A stretch of 63,367 nucleotides of DNA from Prasinococcaceae sp. CCMP 1430 (GCA_013416795.1 RQSC01000518.1:1-63367), one strand, 5' to 3'; shown: positions 30,731 to 41,194, counted from the first letter of the stretch. The notes: generated from the sequence alone by a model not told the origin. Translations and numbers: made by a program.

Positions 30731-31878
30731 TCAGTGCGCTGCTTGCCTTTCGAGCGCCTCATCTCTCACTCGGGCGAGCCGAGCGAGCACCTCGGCGTCC
30801 ACATGCGGCTCGAAGCCGTCGACGGTCGCACTGGCCTCGCAAGTGACGCCGTCGACGCCGCCGGCGTCGACCACTGCCTGCAGCATTGCGGCGCTCTGCT
30901 CCGCCGTAGGCAGTAGCGACGGCACCGTCCGACCGGCCGCTCGCGCACCGACCTCGATGGCTGCTGCGAGCGCGTACGCAGTCCAGTTGCTCGTGTCGCC
31001 GACGAGGCACTCGTCTGAGGCCACCTCGCAGGGTTTCTCTGGCAGACGCTGCAACTCCTGGTCGGAGGCAGCTGCGCTCGAGCGCAATGCGCGCACTGCG
31101 TCCGCTACGTTTCCCATCCCGCACTCGTTCCCGCCGTCCCCCACCGCGAGGAGCAGGCAGCCACGGTATTGCTCGTAGGCCTCCGAGGCCGTGGCGACGA
31201 GCTCCCTCTGCCTGTGCACAGCGTCGAAGATGGCGTCGGCACGCGCAGTGACGTCTCCGAGGTCCTCGCCGCGACAGCTGAGGTATTTCCCATCGCCGTT
31301 GCGCCCGCATCGCTCCACCGACGCGCACAGCGTGGGCCGCACGTCGGCGAGCAGCCGCTCGGCGAACGCCGTGTCCGATGCCGCGCTTGTTCCCATCGGG
31401 AAGCGCAGCACGTCGGCGCTGCTGCCGACGACAGCCTGCAACACGCCAGCGGTGGCGTCGTCGGCGACGTACGTGACTGTGTGACGCTCGCGCGCGGGGG
31501 CGCGGGAGGCGCAATGTACTCTGGGCGTCAGCGACATGTTAGGTGGGCACGCTCCGTGTCCGCAGCGTGAGGAAGGGGGAGGGAGGACAGGGGCGGGGTG
31601 GCAAGAGGCGGGGCGGGGCGCGCACCATCGAAGCCGACAGCCGTCAGCGCTTTGCCCAGCGTAGCTGCTCCCGGCGGCCCGTCCGTCTCCGCCGCGCGCG
31701 CCTTTCGCACGTAGAAGCCACTGAGCAACAAGCAGCGCCCGCGCGGCTGCTCGAGCACTCTCCGCGCCGCGCGGCTGACGTAACCTGCGGGCGGTGCGCC
31801 CGCCGCGACGAGCTGCCGCATGCCCCGCTCCCCGCGCCGCAGCAGCTCCGCCTCGAACGGCGGCGCGCCAGCCAGCAT
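30731..31878 (-). CDS. D-glutamate cyclase-like protein (DUF4392)
   Basis: Two exons, 31878-31626 and 31476-30731, joined by GATG/GTGCGC and CACAG in phase 1, giving about 332 residues from MLAGAPPFEAELL. It matches the DUF4392 domain of animal mitochondrial D-glutamate cyclase (DGLUCY): LLSGFYVRK then ETDGPPGAATLGKALTAVGF, VERCGRNGDGKYLSCRGED and LLLAVGDGGNECGMGNVADA. That enzyme makes 5-oxo-D-proline from D-glutamate. No mitochondrial-type N-terminal domain is visible here, and the second DGLUCY domain is absent, so the reaction is an inference from the domain. The intron is GC-rich. It is convergent with the polymerase gene. Confidence 0.85.
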
Positions 31879-32236
31879 GGCGCGCGTGCTCCACGCGACG
31901 CCCCGGCGGGCGGCGGTGTGCCACCGCGCCGCGCCGCGCCGCGCCCCTCCCCCCTCCCTCCCCGCGTCCCGTCCCATCCACTCCACACCAGGCGCCCACA
32001 CCACGCCACGCCACAGCCGCCAGCAGCGCGCGGAGGGAGGGAGGGAGGGTGGGTGGGTGGGCTCGCGCCGAGGCCGCGCGCCTCGCCCCCGCCCAGGACA
32101 GCATTCACCCACGGGAGAGTCACACCACGCGCTTTGAGGTTAACATCCAACCCAAACACCCTCCACGCAACTCACATCCATCAAATGAGCTGAGGAACGC
32201 AGCACAAACCCTGAATGGCCTCGCCGGGTGGGATTG
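31879..32236. promoter_or_regulatory. Divergent spacer
   Basis: About 360 bp between the D-glutamate-cyclase-like gene and the leishmanolysin-like gene. It contains GGGAGG and GGGTGG repeats at 32030-32062 and a less GC-rich part at 32130-32215. Probably a shared promoter. Confidence 0.4.
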
Positions 32237-34798
32237 ATGGATTTTCGCCCCGTCATGGTATCGTCTCGCGCACGCGGTGCGAAGAGGGAGGCCGACAGGG
32301 AGTCATATGGTGCGCGGGGGGCGTTACCTCCTCCCCCCCCCCCCCCCCCCCCCCCCCCCTTCCTCCTCCTCCTTCACTCCTTCCGTCGGGGGGCTGATTG
32401 GGGTCCTCTGTGCCCGGGGCGGAGGTACGGTGGCGGGCGGCGGCGGCGGCGCGCGCGCGCGACTGCGGCGGCGCTGGCCGCCGCGCTGTGCTGCGCGGTG
32501 CGGTGCGCGGCGGCGGCACCGCTGCGCATCACGCTCGCGATGCAGCTGGAGGACATGGAACGGCAGACTGCGGCGTGTGCGAATGGCATCGACGCGGCGG
32601 AGGCGACTGAGCTGCTGCGGGACGATCTGGTGCCCGCAGCAGTGGAGTACCTCGAGTCGGTTTTGGATGTCCGCGAGCCAGTGCCCGAGGGCACGCCGCT
32701 GCACATCCAGTACTCCTGCCGGACGGTCGCCAGCACTGGGGATTGCATCGACTGGAGCGCGACTCCCGCGCCCGGGGCGAAGTGCTTCGCGGCCACGTAT
32801 GACACCGCCCACTTTCCTGAACGGACGACTTACAGACTCCTCGACAACGGTCAGCTCGGAGCAGAGCCCAGAGTCGAGCCAGGCGGGCCGGGCTTGTACA
32901 ACACAGACATCGTTGTGTACGTGACGGCGCGCGACACGGGCATATGCGGCGGTTCCATCGCGCAGGCGGGCATGTGCGCGCAAGATCCCGTTACCGACCG
33001 GCCCGTGGCGGGCAACATCAACTTCTGCCCGTGCGAGCTCAAAACGCGCTCTATGGTCGATGCGGGTGAGGGTGGCATGCACTCCGGCGTATGGGCAGAG
33101 GAGCGCAGGTTGCAGGTGGGCACCACAGTGCACGAGCTGGTGCACGTGCTGGGCATCAGTGCGAACCTTTTCCCGTACTGGCGCGATGCAAACAATGGGG
33201 GTGCGCCGCGCGTCGAGCGAAATGCGTTCGGCCAGCCCCTGGAAAATGACGCTGCGGCGCTCTCCACGCTTGGACGCGTCGAAGTCAGAGACTCAGTGCC
33301 CGTGCTGCGCTCACTCGCAACACCCGCGCTGGTCGCTGCAGCGCGTGCGCAGACGTCGTGTGCCGAGGTGACCGAGGTTGAATTAGAAGACGAGGGAGGG
33401 GCGGGGAGCGCGCTTTCACACTTCGAAATGAAACACTACTACGGCGAGCTCATGACCGCGCAAGGCGATCGCGTTCAGCTGCTCACCGGCATGAGCGCGG
33501 GCGCTCTCGAAGACAGCGGCTGGTACGTGGTCGATGATGCGGTCAAGGAGGCGAAGATGAATTATGGCCTCGGGGCGGGGTGCGCACTTTTTGAGGACAG
33601 CCTATGCAACCAGCCGACGCACTTCCCCGAGTTTCTGTGCGACTCTTCCACCCTCGACTTTGACTTCGACGTGCCACAAGACCTCGTGAATGCTGCGCAA
33701 CGACCATCGCCGGGGCACAAGATGTCTAGGTTTGCGTGCACTCCTGACGGCCTCGCTGTGGGCGTGTGCGGGGAGGGGAATCAAGAGGGTTTCCTGGGTG
33801 GCTGCAGGCGCGTCGTCGAGTACAGCAACTGGTTTTGCCCGCACGCGCAGGGCATGGGCAAGATGTGGGGTGAGTCTTACGGGGCTGACAGTCGCTGCTT
33901 CGAGAGCACGCTGTGGCTCAAGGTAGACAGGCAGAAAATGACTGTTTCGAGCAACGTAGCTCCGCTAGGAGCGGGCTGTTTTCGCAGGCGCTGCGACGCA
34001 GAAGGCAACCTGGATGTCCTCATCAACGGCGCGTGGCAGCGATGCGCCTCGGATGGTCAGGAGCTACGTGACCCCGGCTTTGAGGGGGGCTACGTGCGCT
34101 GCCCTTCCGACGTAGCGGCGTACTGTGCGCATAGCGTGTGTCCCGACGAGTGCCACCTGAATGGCGCGTGCGTCAGCGGCGCATGCGAGTGCTATCCTGG
34201 CTATGGTGGCGTGAACTGCGCGACTTCTTTCCACGGGGAGCCGTCAAGCCCGCCGCCGCCAGCAAAACCGCCGGCGCCGGGCGGCCGTTCTGTCGGCGAT
34301 GGGGGTGACGATGGTGCGGACGAGACGTCTGACGGCATTCTGCCGTTCATCAGGGACAATCTTGTGCTCATTCTCGCTTTCAGCGGTGGTTTGCTCTTGC
34401 TGATAGCATGCTGGTATACGTACACCCACTGCAGGCACGCGCGCACGGCGCTCCGCATGGCGAATGCGGAAGCCCGCGTGCGCATGGATGCGGCTGACAG
34501 GGACATTGACGGTGCACCCTGGCATACCTGGGCGACCGCATTCCAGCCAGCGGCGCCTGACGCGGTGCCGGCGCGGACGCACGCGCAGGTACAGCTTCAG
34601 CCTCTCGCCTCGCTCCAGCGGCAACACCAACAGCGGGAAACCATGCAGCAGGCCAACGGCTTCGGTGCGGGCGGTGTGCGAGTTGGCAACGGGGGGCCTC
34701 CTGCCTCGACCACATTCAACAATGCTGTGTTCGTGTCGGCCACGTCCGCGGAGCGTGCCATCGCTGCTCAGATCGAGGCGATGGCGCGCTATCGTTGA
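32237..34798 (+). CDS. Leishmanolysin-like (GP63, M8) metallopeptidase, type I membrane protein
   Basis: Single-exon frame of up to 853 codons from the ATG at 32237. The zinc motif HELVH is in GTTVHELVHVLGISANLF, the third zinc ligand in SHFEMKHYYGELMTAQ, and the Met-turn in LLTGMSAGALEDSGWY. After the protease domain comes a Cys-rich region with an EGF-like module CPDECHLNGACVSGACECYP, a Pro-rich linker, and one membrane span LVLILAFSGGLLLLIACW near residue 715, then a 130-residue cytosolic tail. The zymogen Cys is likely within the N-terminal part. The start is uncertain: the frame crosses a 27-C run (32333-32359, encoding poly-Pro) before the hydrophobic ATAAALAAALCCAVRCAA that looks like the real signal peptide. 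TGTAA lies 30 nt after the stop. Confidence 0.9.
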   Translation: MDFRPVMVSSRARGAKREADRESYGARGALPPPPPPPPPPPFLLLLHSFRRGADWGPLCPGRRYGGGRRRRRARATAAALAAALCCAVRCAAAAPLRITLAMQLEDMERQTAACANGIDAAEATELLRDDLVPAAVEYLESVLDVREPVPEGTPLHIQYSCRTVASTGDCIDWSATPAPGAKCFAATYDTAHFPERTTYRLLDNGQLGAEPRVEPGGPGLYNTDIVVYVTARDTGICGGSIAQAGMCAQDPVTDRPVAGNINFCPCELKTRSMVDAGEGGMHSGVWAEERRLQVGTTVHELVHVLGISANLFPYWRDANNGGAPRVERNAFGQPLENDAAALSTLGRVEVRDSVPVLRSLATPALVAAARAQTSCAEVTEVELEDEGGAGSALSHFEMKHYYGELMTAQGDRVQLLTGMSAGALEDSGWYVVDDAVKEAKMNYGLGAGCALFEDSLCNQPTHFPEFLCDSSTLDFDFDVPQDLVNAAQRPSPGHKMSRFACTPDGLAVGVCGEGNQEGFLGGCRRVVEYSNWFCPHAQGMGKMWGESYGADSRCFESTLWLKVDRQKMTVSSNVAPLGAGCFRRRCDAEGNLDVLINGAWQRCASDGQELRDPGFEGGYVRCPSDVAAYCAHSVCPDECHLNGACVSGACECYPGYGGVNCATSFHGEPSSPPPPAKPPAPGGRSVGDGGDDGADETSDGILPFIRDNLVLILAFSGGLLLLIACWYTYTHCRHARTALRMANAEARVRMDAADRDIDGAPWHTWATAFQPAAPDAVPARTHAQVQLQPLASLQRQHQQRETMQQANGFGAGGVRVGNGGPPASTTFNNAVFVSATSAERAIAAQIEAMARYR
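32333..32359 (+). repeat. Homopolymer of 27 cytosines
   Basis: Uninterrupted C tract near the start of the leishmanolysin-like gene. Length errors here would shift the frame of the proposed N-terminus. Confidence 0.95.
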
Positions 34799-34827
34799 AC
34801 AGCCCCCGGTGCAATCCCGGCTGATTA

Positions 34828-34832
34828 TGTAA
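34828..34832 (+). terminator. Candidate poly(A) signal TGTAA
   Basis: TGTAA 30 nt beyond the stop codon of the leishmanolysin-like gene. Confidence 0.45.
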
Positions 34833-34864
34833 TTATGGCATTCATAACACCTCACGCAGCGTCG

Positions 34865-36316
34865 CTAGGGCCCACCGCCGCGCGGCCCGCGCAGCTCACT
34901 CGCCCCTGTGATGAGCTCGCACAGCGCGTGGCTGAGCACGCGCCCGCCCTCGATCAGGTCGTCAATTTTTGCCGACTCGTCCGGGGTGTGCGAACGCCCT
35001 CCCTCGCACCGCACGAAAACCATGGCGGTGTCCAGTCCCGCGGCGTGCGCGTAGCTTGCGTCGTGAAGGGCGCCCGAGAGAAGCACCGGAGCTTCGAGCG
35101 ACAGCTCCTCCGCAGCACGTTCCACCGCTGCGCGCGCACTGCCGTCGAAGGCGCAGGCCGTGTCCTCCGAAAGGGAGGAAAGGGAGCCCACGCTGCCGCC
35201 GACCAGCGCTCCTCCGAGCGCCCCCGTCAGCGCCTCGAGGCGAACTGCGAGAGCGTCACACACCTCGTCGCTGGGGCACCGCAGGTCCACGCTGAACGTA
35301 ACGCTCTCTGGAACCACGCTTGAAGAGTTCGGGGACACGTGCCACCTGCCGATGGTGAAGCGCACGAGCTCCTCGCGGTCCTCCGTCGCATCGTACATCG
35401 CGTGGGCAATGCGCACCGCGGCGTGCATCGCATCGCGGCGGTCGACGCGGCGCGTGTTGCCTGTGTGCGCCACCTCGCCGCGCACGCGGACCTCCAACGC
35501 CCGCCGCGCAGCGATGCCGCTCACGACGCCCACCGGCTTGCTTTCGGTCTCGAGGATGGGGCCCTGCTCGATGTGTGCCTCGAGGTAGTGCGTGTACGCG
35601 CGCGCCCCCGCGGCACGCGCGCCAAGCGGCCGTGCGTGCACGCCGCCGAGCTTGAGCTCGGCGGCGTGCGCGTCGACGGCCTCGCCGTATGTGATCCCCC
35701 CAAGGCTGGCCGAACGCAGCGTCGCGCGCAACGTCGCGGCGTTCGAGGGCGCGGCCCACGCACGGCTGCCGAGCGTGCCCACGCCAAACGCCGAGCTCTC
35801 TTCGGCGGCGAAGTCGACGACGCCGACGCCCCCGCCGGCGCTCACGTTGGCTGTGCGCATGGCCTCGACGGCACCCAGCGCGGCGAGGACGCCATACACG
35901 CCGTCGTAGCGGCCGCCAGTGGGCTGGCTGTCGAGATGGGATCCGAGGAGCACAGCCGGACCATCAGCGACAACGGCGTCGCACTCCGCCTCAGATGACT
36001 CAAGGAAGAGGTTGCCCGCCTCGTCGAGCGCAGGAGCGAGGCCTGCGCTGCCGTCTTCCGCCCAGCGAGCGAGCGCCACACGCGCGGCCGCGTGGCTCGC
36101 ACCGAGCGCCGTGCGGTCGACGCCGGCGGCGCCGCCACGCTCGTACCGCCCGTGACGCGCGAGCTCGCCCAGCCGAGCGGGCGGGCGGGCACCCGGGAGG
36201 GTGGGTGGGAGGGCGGGTGGACGGTCGGTCGGACTGGCGGGCGGGCGGGCGGGCAGGCACGCGGCGCGCGTGCTGCGTGGGGCGTGGCTTGTGGGCTCGG
36301 TCTGTGGGGTGCGCAC
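34865..36316 (-). CDS. M20 amidohydrolase: allantoate amidohydrolase / N-carbamoyl-amino-acid hydrolase-like
   Basis: Open frame of about 480 codons ending at 34865. The conserved body starts near LGELARHGRYERGGAA. Two-metal hydrolase motifs are LLGSHLDSQPTGGRYDG, the catalytic glutamates in EESSAFG, the bridging HIEQGPILE and the second dimerisation-domain segment EVAHTGNTRR. The family contains allantoate amidohydrolase (ureide degradation) and beta-ureidopropionase/N-carbamoylase. The substrate cannot be chosen from sequence alone. No in-frame ATG occurs before residue 140, and the listed upstream end uses a GTG, so the first exon or start remains unresolved. The region upstream is very Pro/Arg-rich. 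It is convergent with the leishmanolysin-like gene (66 nt apart). Confidence 0.87.
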   Translation of the reverse strand: MRTPQTEPTSHAPRSTRAACLPARPPASPTDRPPALPPTLPGARPPARLGELARHGRYERGGAAGVDRTALGASHAAARVALARWAEDGSAGLAPALDEAGNLFLESSEAECDAVVADGPAVLLGSHLDSQPTGGRYDGVYGVLAALGAVEAMRTANVSAGGGVGVVDFAAEESSAFGVGTLGSRAWAAPSNAATLRATLRSASLGGITYGEAVDAHAAELKLGGVHARPLGARAAGARAYTHYLEAHIEQGPILETESKPVGVVSGIAARRALEVRVRGEVAHTGNTRRVDRRDAMHAAVRIAHAMYDATEDREELVRFTIGRWHVSPNSSSVVPESVTFSVDLRCPSDEVCDALAVRLEALTGALGGALVGGSVGSLSSLSEDTACAFDGSARAAVERAAEELSLEAPVLLSGALHDASYAHAAGLDTAMVFVRCEGGRSHTPDESAKIDDLIEGGRVLSHALCELITGASELRGPRGGGP

Positions 36317-36470
36317 ATTGTCATGCTAGGCTGCCCACGGCGCCCCCGACTTCCGAGGCGCACGCCTAGCTCTATCTCGCTACTGTAGAGACCCACAGTA
36401 TGTAGGTTAGTTTCTGTTGGCCCTTTTTTATTTTATTTTTTTGCCGAGAAGAAAACAATGAAAAGCTGCC

Positions 36471-36475
36471 TTACA
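36471..36475 (-). terminator. Candidate poly(A) signal TGTAA
   Basis: TGTAA on the minus strand, 36 nt downstream of the stop codon of the ClpF-like gene. Confidence 0.45.
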
Positions 36476-36510
36476 GGACAGTCGAGGCGCAGGAAGGCTC
36501 AGAGAGATCT

Positions 36511-37775
36511 TCACACGCCGAGGGTGTCTCCGCCGTCACCCTGGCCATCCCCCGCGCTGCCGCCGTCGCCCTCCTCTTCATCATCGTCTTCGATGTCGTC
36601 ACGGCGCTCTGCACCGAAGCGCTCGCGCAATTGTTTGGACGGGATGTACGAGCCGTCGCTCTGCATGCCCAAGAAGAGGAGATAAGTGTACGGGTGCGCA
36701 AACTCATCCACATCGCTGTCAGCTGCAGTGAGGTTCTCCTGCGGCACGTACGCGATGGAGTACTGGCCGCTGGACATCTCGACGAGCACGTGATAGAATG
36801 GCTGGCTTGTCCCGTTCTGGAGCTCGTCGATCCCTACCTCGTTGCGCCATTCAGCACTCTCGCAGCATTCCCTGTCGAAGCCGCAGATGAGGCCGCGGTA
36901 CCCTTCGTTCTTGTGCACGATCTGGCGCGCGCGTGAGGGGTGCAGGCGCGGGCAACATCGAAGCGAGCAGTCAGCACCTGCGTGGATTTCAAGGTGCACA
37001 AGCGCCAGTGGTATGTTGTGCGATCAAGTGGTGCTACGCGACGCACCTTCTGCCCGAGAAACAGATCCACCGACGCCTGCACACTCCGCCTGACAGCGGC
37101 AGCTGCCTCCGAGGCGAAGCTCGCCGCCTCGAGCTTGGCGAGCTCGTCGCGCACGCGAGCCGCCGCGGGATAGTCCTCAGCCTCAATAGCCCGCTGCAGC
37201 TCGGAGCGCAGCATGAGGCCGCGCGCGACGGGATCGACTGCCTCCTCTTGCTGCTGCTTCTGGCCGGCCTGCAGGCCGCCGTTGGGCGACTCGCCCGCCG
37301 CGTTTGCGCGTTTGGTGGTCTCGGTCTCCTGGAGGAGCTGCTCGATTTCCTCGAGGTTCTGCGAGCGCGGTGCAGTTTGGGCCACGCGCGCGCGAGCAGG
37401 CGGGGTGGAGCGAGGGATACGCTTCAGGTCAGCGTACGCTCGATCCATGGCTCGCTCGAGAGAGCCGCGGGCGCAAGGGCGTGCACGCACCTGTTGGATG
37501 AGCTGCACGGCCTCTTGGCTCTGCATGGTGATGGCACGTTGCAGCTGAGTGCTGAGGTCCAACTTCATCAGGAAGAGCACCACCTCCTGGTTGATGGTAC
37601 TGCTCGCCTCACGCAGCGCTGTGGACGCTGCGCGGCACGCGGCACGCCGCGCCGTGCGGCGGAAGCCGACGCGCTCCGCGCGAGGCTCAGCATGGCCGGC
37701 AACGCCATCACGCGCGAGGGCGGCGGCGAGCGCGCACGCGAGCGCGACCACCGCGCACGCGGCGCGCGGCGCCAT
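36511..37775 (-). CDS. UVR + YccV-domain protein, ClpF-like plastid Clp adaptor
   Basis: Three exons, 37775-37491, 37358-37047 and 36921-36511, joined in phase 0 by CAACAG/GTGCGT-CGCAG and AAG/GTGCGT-CCAG, giving 335 residues. The N-terminus (MAPRAACAVVALACALAAAL) is hydrophobic and looks like a targeting sequence. Then comes a helical region with Gln/Glu-rich EEIEQLLQETETTKRA and a UVR motif RSELQRAIEAEDYPAAARVR. The C-terminal half is a YccV-like/HspQ domain: LGQKIVHKNEGYRGLICGFD, FYHVLVEMSSGQYSIAYVPQ and HPYTYLLFLGMQSDGSY. This exact domain order matches Arabidopsis ClpF, which works with ClpS1 in substrate selection for the plastid Clp protease. The acidic tail is unassigned. Confidence 0.85.
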
Positions 37776-38764
37776 GGGGTCGTTCGTGCGCCGCTCGCCG
37801 CGTGTGGCGCCAGGCGAGAGCACGTGCGTGACGTGCGTGTGTGTCTGTGTGCGTGTGTGTGTGCGCGCGTGTGTAACTGTGTGGGTGTTCGAAACGGTGT
37901 TCGAAATCCGGCAATGCACATTTCACGCGCGCCTCCCGCCCCGCGCCACACGCCGCACAGCTCCGCCGCCGCGCGCGCTCTGTGGCGCCCCTGCCCCCTC
38001 CCGCACACACGCGCTCACGCGCGCAGGGGCAGAGGACTCCTCCGCACCACGAACGAAGCTCAATCAAGCTCGCGTGAGCAAGAGCCCTCCCGGGCAGTTC
38101 CTGGCCAGCCAGCAGGAGCAGCCACGGCTGCCGCCGACAGGCATCGCGATGCACGAGGGTTTGTGGCGGGTCCCGGCCTCCCTCACCCCATCCATCGCCG
38201 TCCATCACTTTCCTTCGTCGTCGTCGTCCCTGGCCGCCTCCTGCCCCCGGACAGACCCACGACCACGGTTGGGGCTCGCCACCCCACCGACCGCCCGACC
38301 TGTCGGCGGATGGTTTTCCCGGTGATGCTCGGCGCAGGGGCGCGGTTGGGCGGTTGGTTGGCGCGCGTCGCCGCCGCGAACCAACCGCCCAATTGGCGGG
38401 AGCGCACCGCGCGGGCGCTTGCTCGCGCGAGCCGGGACCACACAGTCTCGATCTCGAATCGCGCAGAGGGTGTGTGTGTGCGCGCATGTATGCGCATGTG
38501 CATGTGCAGCAGTGCAACGCACACGAGCGTGGGACTGCGTGGTGCGGCGCGGACTGCGGAATTGGCGCCGGTCGTCGGTGGCGGTGCTGCGGGGGGCAAG
38601 ACCCAGGGACGGCACGTGGGGAAGACGGCGGGCGGGCGCCACACGCGCGCAGGGGCGCGCACTGTGCCCCCCCCCCCCCCCTTCGAGGGCAGTGCCACTG
38701 CGAGCCTGAGCTGTCGTAAAGGAGCGGGCGCCAGAGCGCCGTGCGCGTTCCCTCGCGGCGAGGG
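37776..38764. other. Divergent intergenic region with GT repeats and short C-run
   Basis: Contains a GT-rich tract at 37838-37875, and a C-run at 38668-38680. Open frames are Arg/Ala-rich shadows. It should contain promoters of the ClpF-like gene (-) and the next gene (+). No further gene is recognised. Confidence 0.5.
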
Positions 38765-39334
38765 ATGGCAGCGGCGGCAGTTGCGGCAGCGGCGGCGGCA
38801 GTTGGGACTGCGCCAACAGTGCGCCGTTGTCGCAAGCGGTGCTCAAGACGGCGGTGCGCGCGGCAGGCGGAGCTGCCCGACTGGGCTGCGGGCGCGCTGA
38901 CGAAGGCGGGTTTCGACCCGGACGGCCTCGAGGGGAGGCTTGCGAGTGCGCGGCGCGAGAGCGAGGTGCTAGGGATGGGCATGGCTCTACTCTGGCGTGA
39001 CGTGCGGACCGACGCGCCATTGCTCGCGCGCGAGCTGGTACGTGAGAGTGGTAGCACACTTGGCCAGATGGTCACCGAGGGGCGCCCGCTCAGCGAAGCT
39101 GAGCGCCTGCGAGCGCGGCGGTTCGGTGAGTACGGGTGGCCCGCATTCTGGTACTCGTTCGTCTTCATGAACACTGTGCCATACACGCCGCTCGTGCTGC
39201 CGGTCGTGCTGCGCTTCGTCGACAGAGAAAAGGTTGTGCCGCCGCAGCTTGATGTGGAGACCGATCGCAGGCTCGCGCTGCTGGTGGCGTGGAAGCAGAG
39301 GGAGCGCGAGCTCGAGTCCGGGCTCGAGAGTTGA
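38765..39334 (+). CDS. Predicted single-pass membrane protein, probably organellar
   Basis: Single-exon gene of 189 residues from the ATG at 38765 (MAAAAVAAAAAAVGT). The Ala-rich, then Arg-rich start (RRCRKRCSRRRCAR) looks like a plastid or mitochondrial transit peptide. A hydrophobic segment lies at FWYSFVFMNTVPYTPLVLPV, with polar Arg/Glu-rich flanks on both sides. The Arg-rich flanks and hydrophobic core recall the first part of LETM1-like proteins, but the match is too weak to name. The C-terminus is charged. It converges on the CAF16-type ATPase gene. Confidence 0.5.
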   Translation: MAAAAVAAAAAAVGTAPTVRRCRKRCSRRRCARQAELPDWAAGALTKAGFDPDGLEGRLASARRESEVLGMGMALLWRDVRTDAPLLARELVRESGSTLGQMVTEGRPLSEAERLRARRFGEYGWPAFWYSFVFMNTVPYTPLVLPVVLRFVDREKVVPPQLDVETDRRLALLVAWKQRERELESGLES

Positions 39335-39372
39335 GCAAGGCAAGTGCCTGTGAGATAATGAATGTATATGTA

Positions 39373-39377
39373 TTACA
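39373..39377 (-). terminator. Candidate poly(A) signal TGTAA
   Basis: TGTAA on the minus strand, about 146 nt downstream of the CAF16-type ATPase stop. It is further than usual, so weak. Confidence 0.25.
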
Positions 39378-39522
39378 CGTACACAGGTGTGCTGGGCTCG
39401 CTAGCAGGCGCGGGGGGCGCGAGCGATGAGCCTGCAGACGGAGGTCGGGCAAGGCCACGGCTTGTGCGGCCGTCGCAAGCTCCGCGCTCGCGCCGCCCTG
39501 TCACCATCTGCGCAGCTACCGC

Positions 39523-40416
39523 TTACTTGAAGAACATGGCGTGCCTGGAGCGCATGACGGAGTCCGCTGCGGTGTGGCGCTTGGGCGCGACGTGCCTGGT
39601 CTTTCCCTCTGCGGCCAGTTTGGCACGTGCCTCGTCGCGCTCCGCCCTAAGCCACCCTTCTACCGTGTTCAGCAGTCCGTGCCTGTGCGTGGTATCAACA
39701 CCCATCTCAACGGGAGTACCGACCGCGACAAGCTTGCCGTCGGTCACACGCGCGATGTGCGTGGCCCACTCCTCCATGCCGTCGAATATGTGCGTGGCGT
39801 ATACCACCGTGCAATTGCGCGCCTTGCATTCCTCCTCGAAATACTTCATCAGCTCCGCGCGTGCGACCACATCCAGGTCGACGGTGATTTCGTCGAGCAG
39901 CAGCGCGCGGAAGGGCCGCATGAGGCCCATGGCGAGCTGCACGCGGCGCCGCTGGCCGTCCGAGAGCTGGTGCATGCGCCATTCCAGGTCGATGTCGAGT
40001 GTCTTGATAAGCTTGAGACGACGCTCCTCCTCCACTCCAGGGACGTTGTACAGCATCTCCCTCGCCGAGAAGTCGCCCTGCAGTGGCATGTCGTTGCCTG
40101 CGAACGCAACATCGCGCGTCCACGCACCGCCGATGTACGAGATCTCGCCGCTGCACGTGAGCGCCGTGTCGTGGAAGGGCGAGCCGCCGCAGACGGTGAT
40201 AGTCTCGCGGCTCACCATGTTTTTGCCCGCCAGCACGCGCAGCACGGTCGACTTGCCCGCGCCGTTGGCGCCCAGCAGCAGGCACCGGCTGCCCGCAGGC
40301 AGGTCAAGTGTGAAGTCGCGCACCGACGGCTCGCAGCCCGGGTACGCGTACGTGAGCTGCTGCACGCGCATGCTGTTGTTGGCGCCGTCGCATTCCTCCA
40401 TCGGGGAGGCGCACAT
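39523..40416 (-). CDS. Soluble ABC ATPase, CAF16/ABCI type
   Basis: Single-exon gene of 297 residues, ATG at 40416. It is one nucleotide-binding domain with no membrane segments: Walker A LLGANGAGKSTVLRVLAGK, signature LSDGQRRRVQLAMGLM, Walker B ALLLDEITVDLDVVAR and the switch histidine in VVYATHIFDGMEEW. The sequence DEITVDLDV and the long C-terminal extension (HRHGLLNTVEGWLRAERD) are typical of yeast CAF16 and plant ABCI19-21, a family linked to the CCR4-NOT complex and not to transport. Alternative starts at the next in-frame Met would remove up to 15 residues. Cytosolic or nuclear location is expected. Confidence 0.9.
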   Translation of the reverse strand: MCASPMEECDGANNSMRVQQLTYAYPGCEPSVRDFTLDLPAGSRCLLLGANGAGKSTVLRVLAGKNMVSRETITVCGGSPFHDTALTCSGEISYIGGAWTRDVAFAGNDMPLQGDFSAREMLYNVPGVEEERRLKLIKTLDIDLEWRMHQLSDGQRRRVQLAMGLMRPFRALLLDEITVDLDVVARAELMKYFEEECKARNCTVVYATHIFDGMEEWATHIARVTDGKLVAVGTPVEMGVDTTHRHGLLNTVEGWLRAERDEARAKLAAEGKTRHVAPKRHTAADSVMRSRHAMFFK

Positions 40417-41194
40417 CCTCGCCCACTCCCGCCCTGCCCTCTGCCTCTCCGCCCACCGAGTGCTGCGCGGCGTGTGGGCCGTGCGCGCGCCGCGCCGCGA
40501 GGGTTCCGAGTGGCGCCCCGCGCGCCCTCACCCAGTCGCGGCCCGTCACGCGGCGGCCGGCGCGCGCGCGGAATGCGGATCGAAAGCAGGGAGCGAGCGG
40601 CCGCGGGCGGACGCTGCCGTCCGCAGCCGGGAGGCGGGCGAGGAGGAATTCGATGGGCTTGGGCTCGCCGCCGAAACCGGCGGCGGCAGCGAGCGCAGCA
40701 TCCGGCCGAAGCGGGAACCGACCGATACGGCGCGCGGGCGGGTGGGCCTCGCGGTGCGTTCCCCGACTCGAACGCAGCGGCGGTGGCAGGTCGAGGCCCC
40801 GCAGCGGGAGCGCGGGCGGGCGCGGGCAACGAGCGGCGAGGGCGAGGGGCGGGGCAGCCCCGCAGGATGGCGTTCGATGATGTGGGTGTGGCTTGGGGTG
40901 CGTGCGGGTGGTCAGACGGGGGGACGGTGCTGGCAGCGGGCCAGGAGCTTGGCTCTTGTGCGAACAGCGCCGCCTCGTCCGCTGCCGTGAGCTCCTCGGG
41001 CTCCTTCTCGGAGTCGATATGCTCTCACCGTGGGCCACACTGCGCCCTCGCGGGGCGCACACAAAGCGCACTGGCGCACCCAGGCGGGAGAAGAGGGAGG
41101 AGGGAGCAAAGAGGTAGCGGAGGCGCCTGTCACGCGCACGCGCACGCGCAAGTGGAAGCGGGAGCAGGCCTGGTGTGGACGGGGGAGGTCAGGG
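40417..41194. other. Divergent intergenic region, no gene recognised
   Basis: GC-rich spacer between the CAF16-type ATPase (-) and a coiled-coil protein gene (+). Open frames are Arg/Ala-rich and lack domains. Confidence 0.45.
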
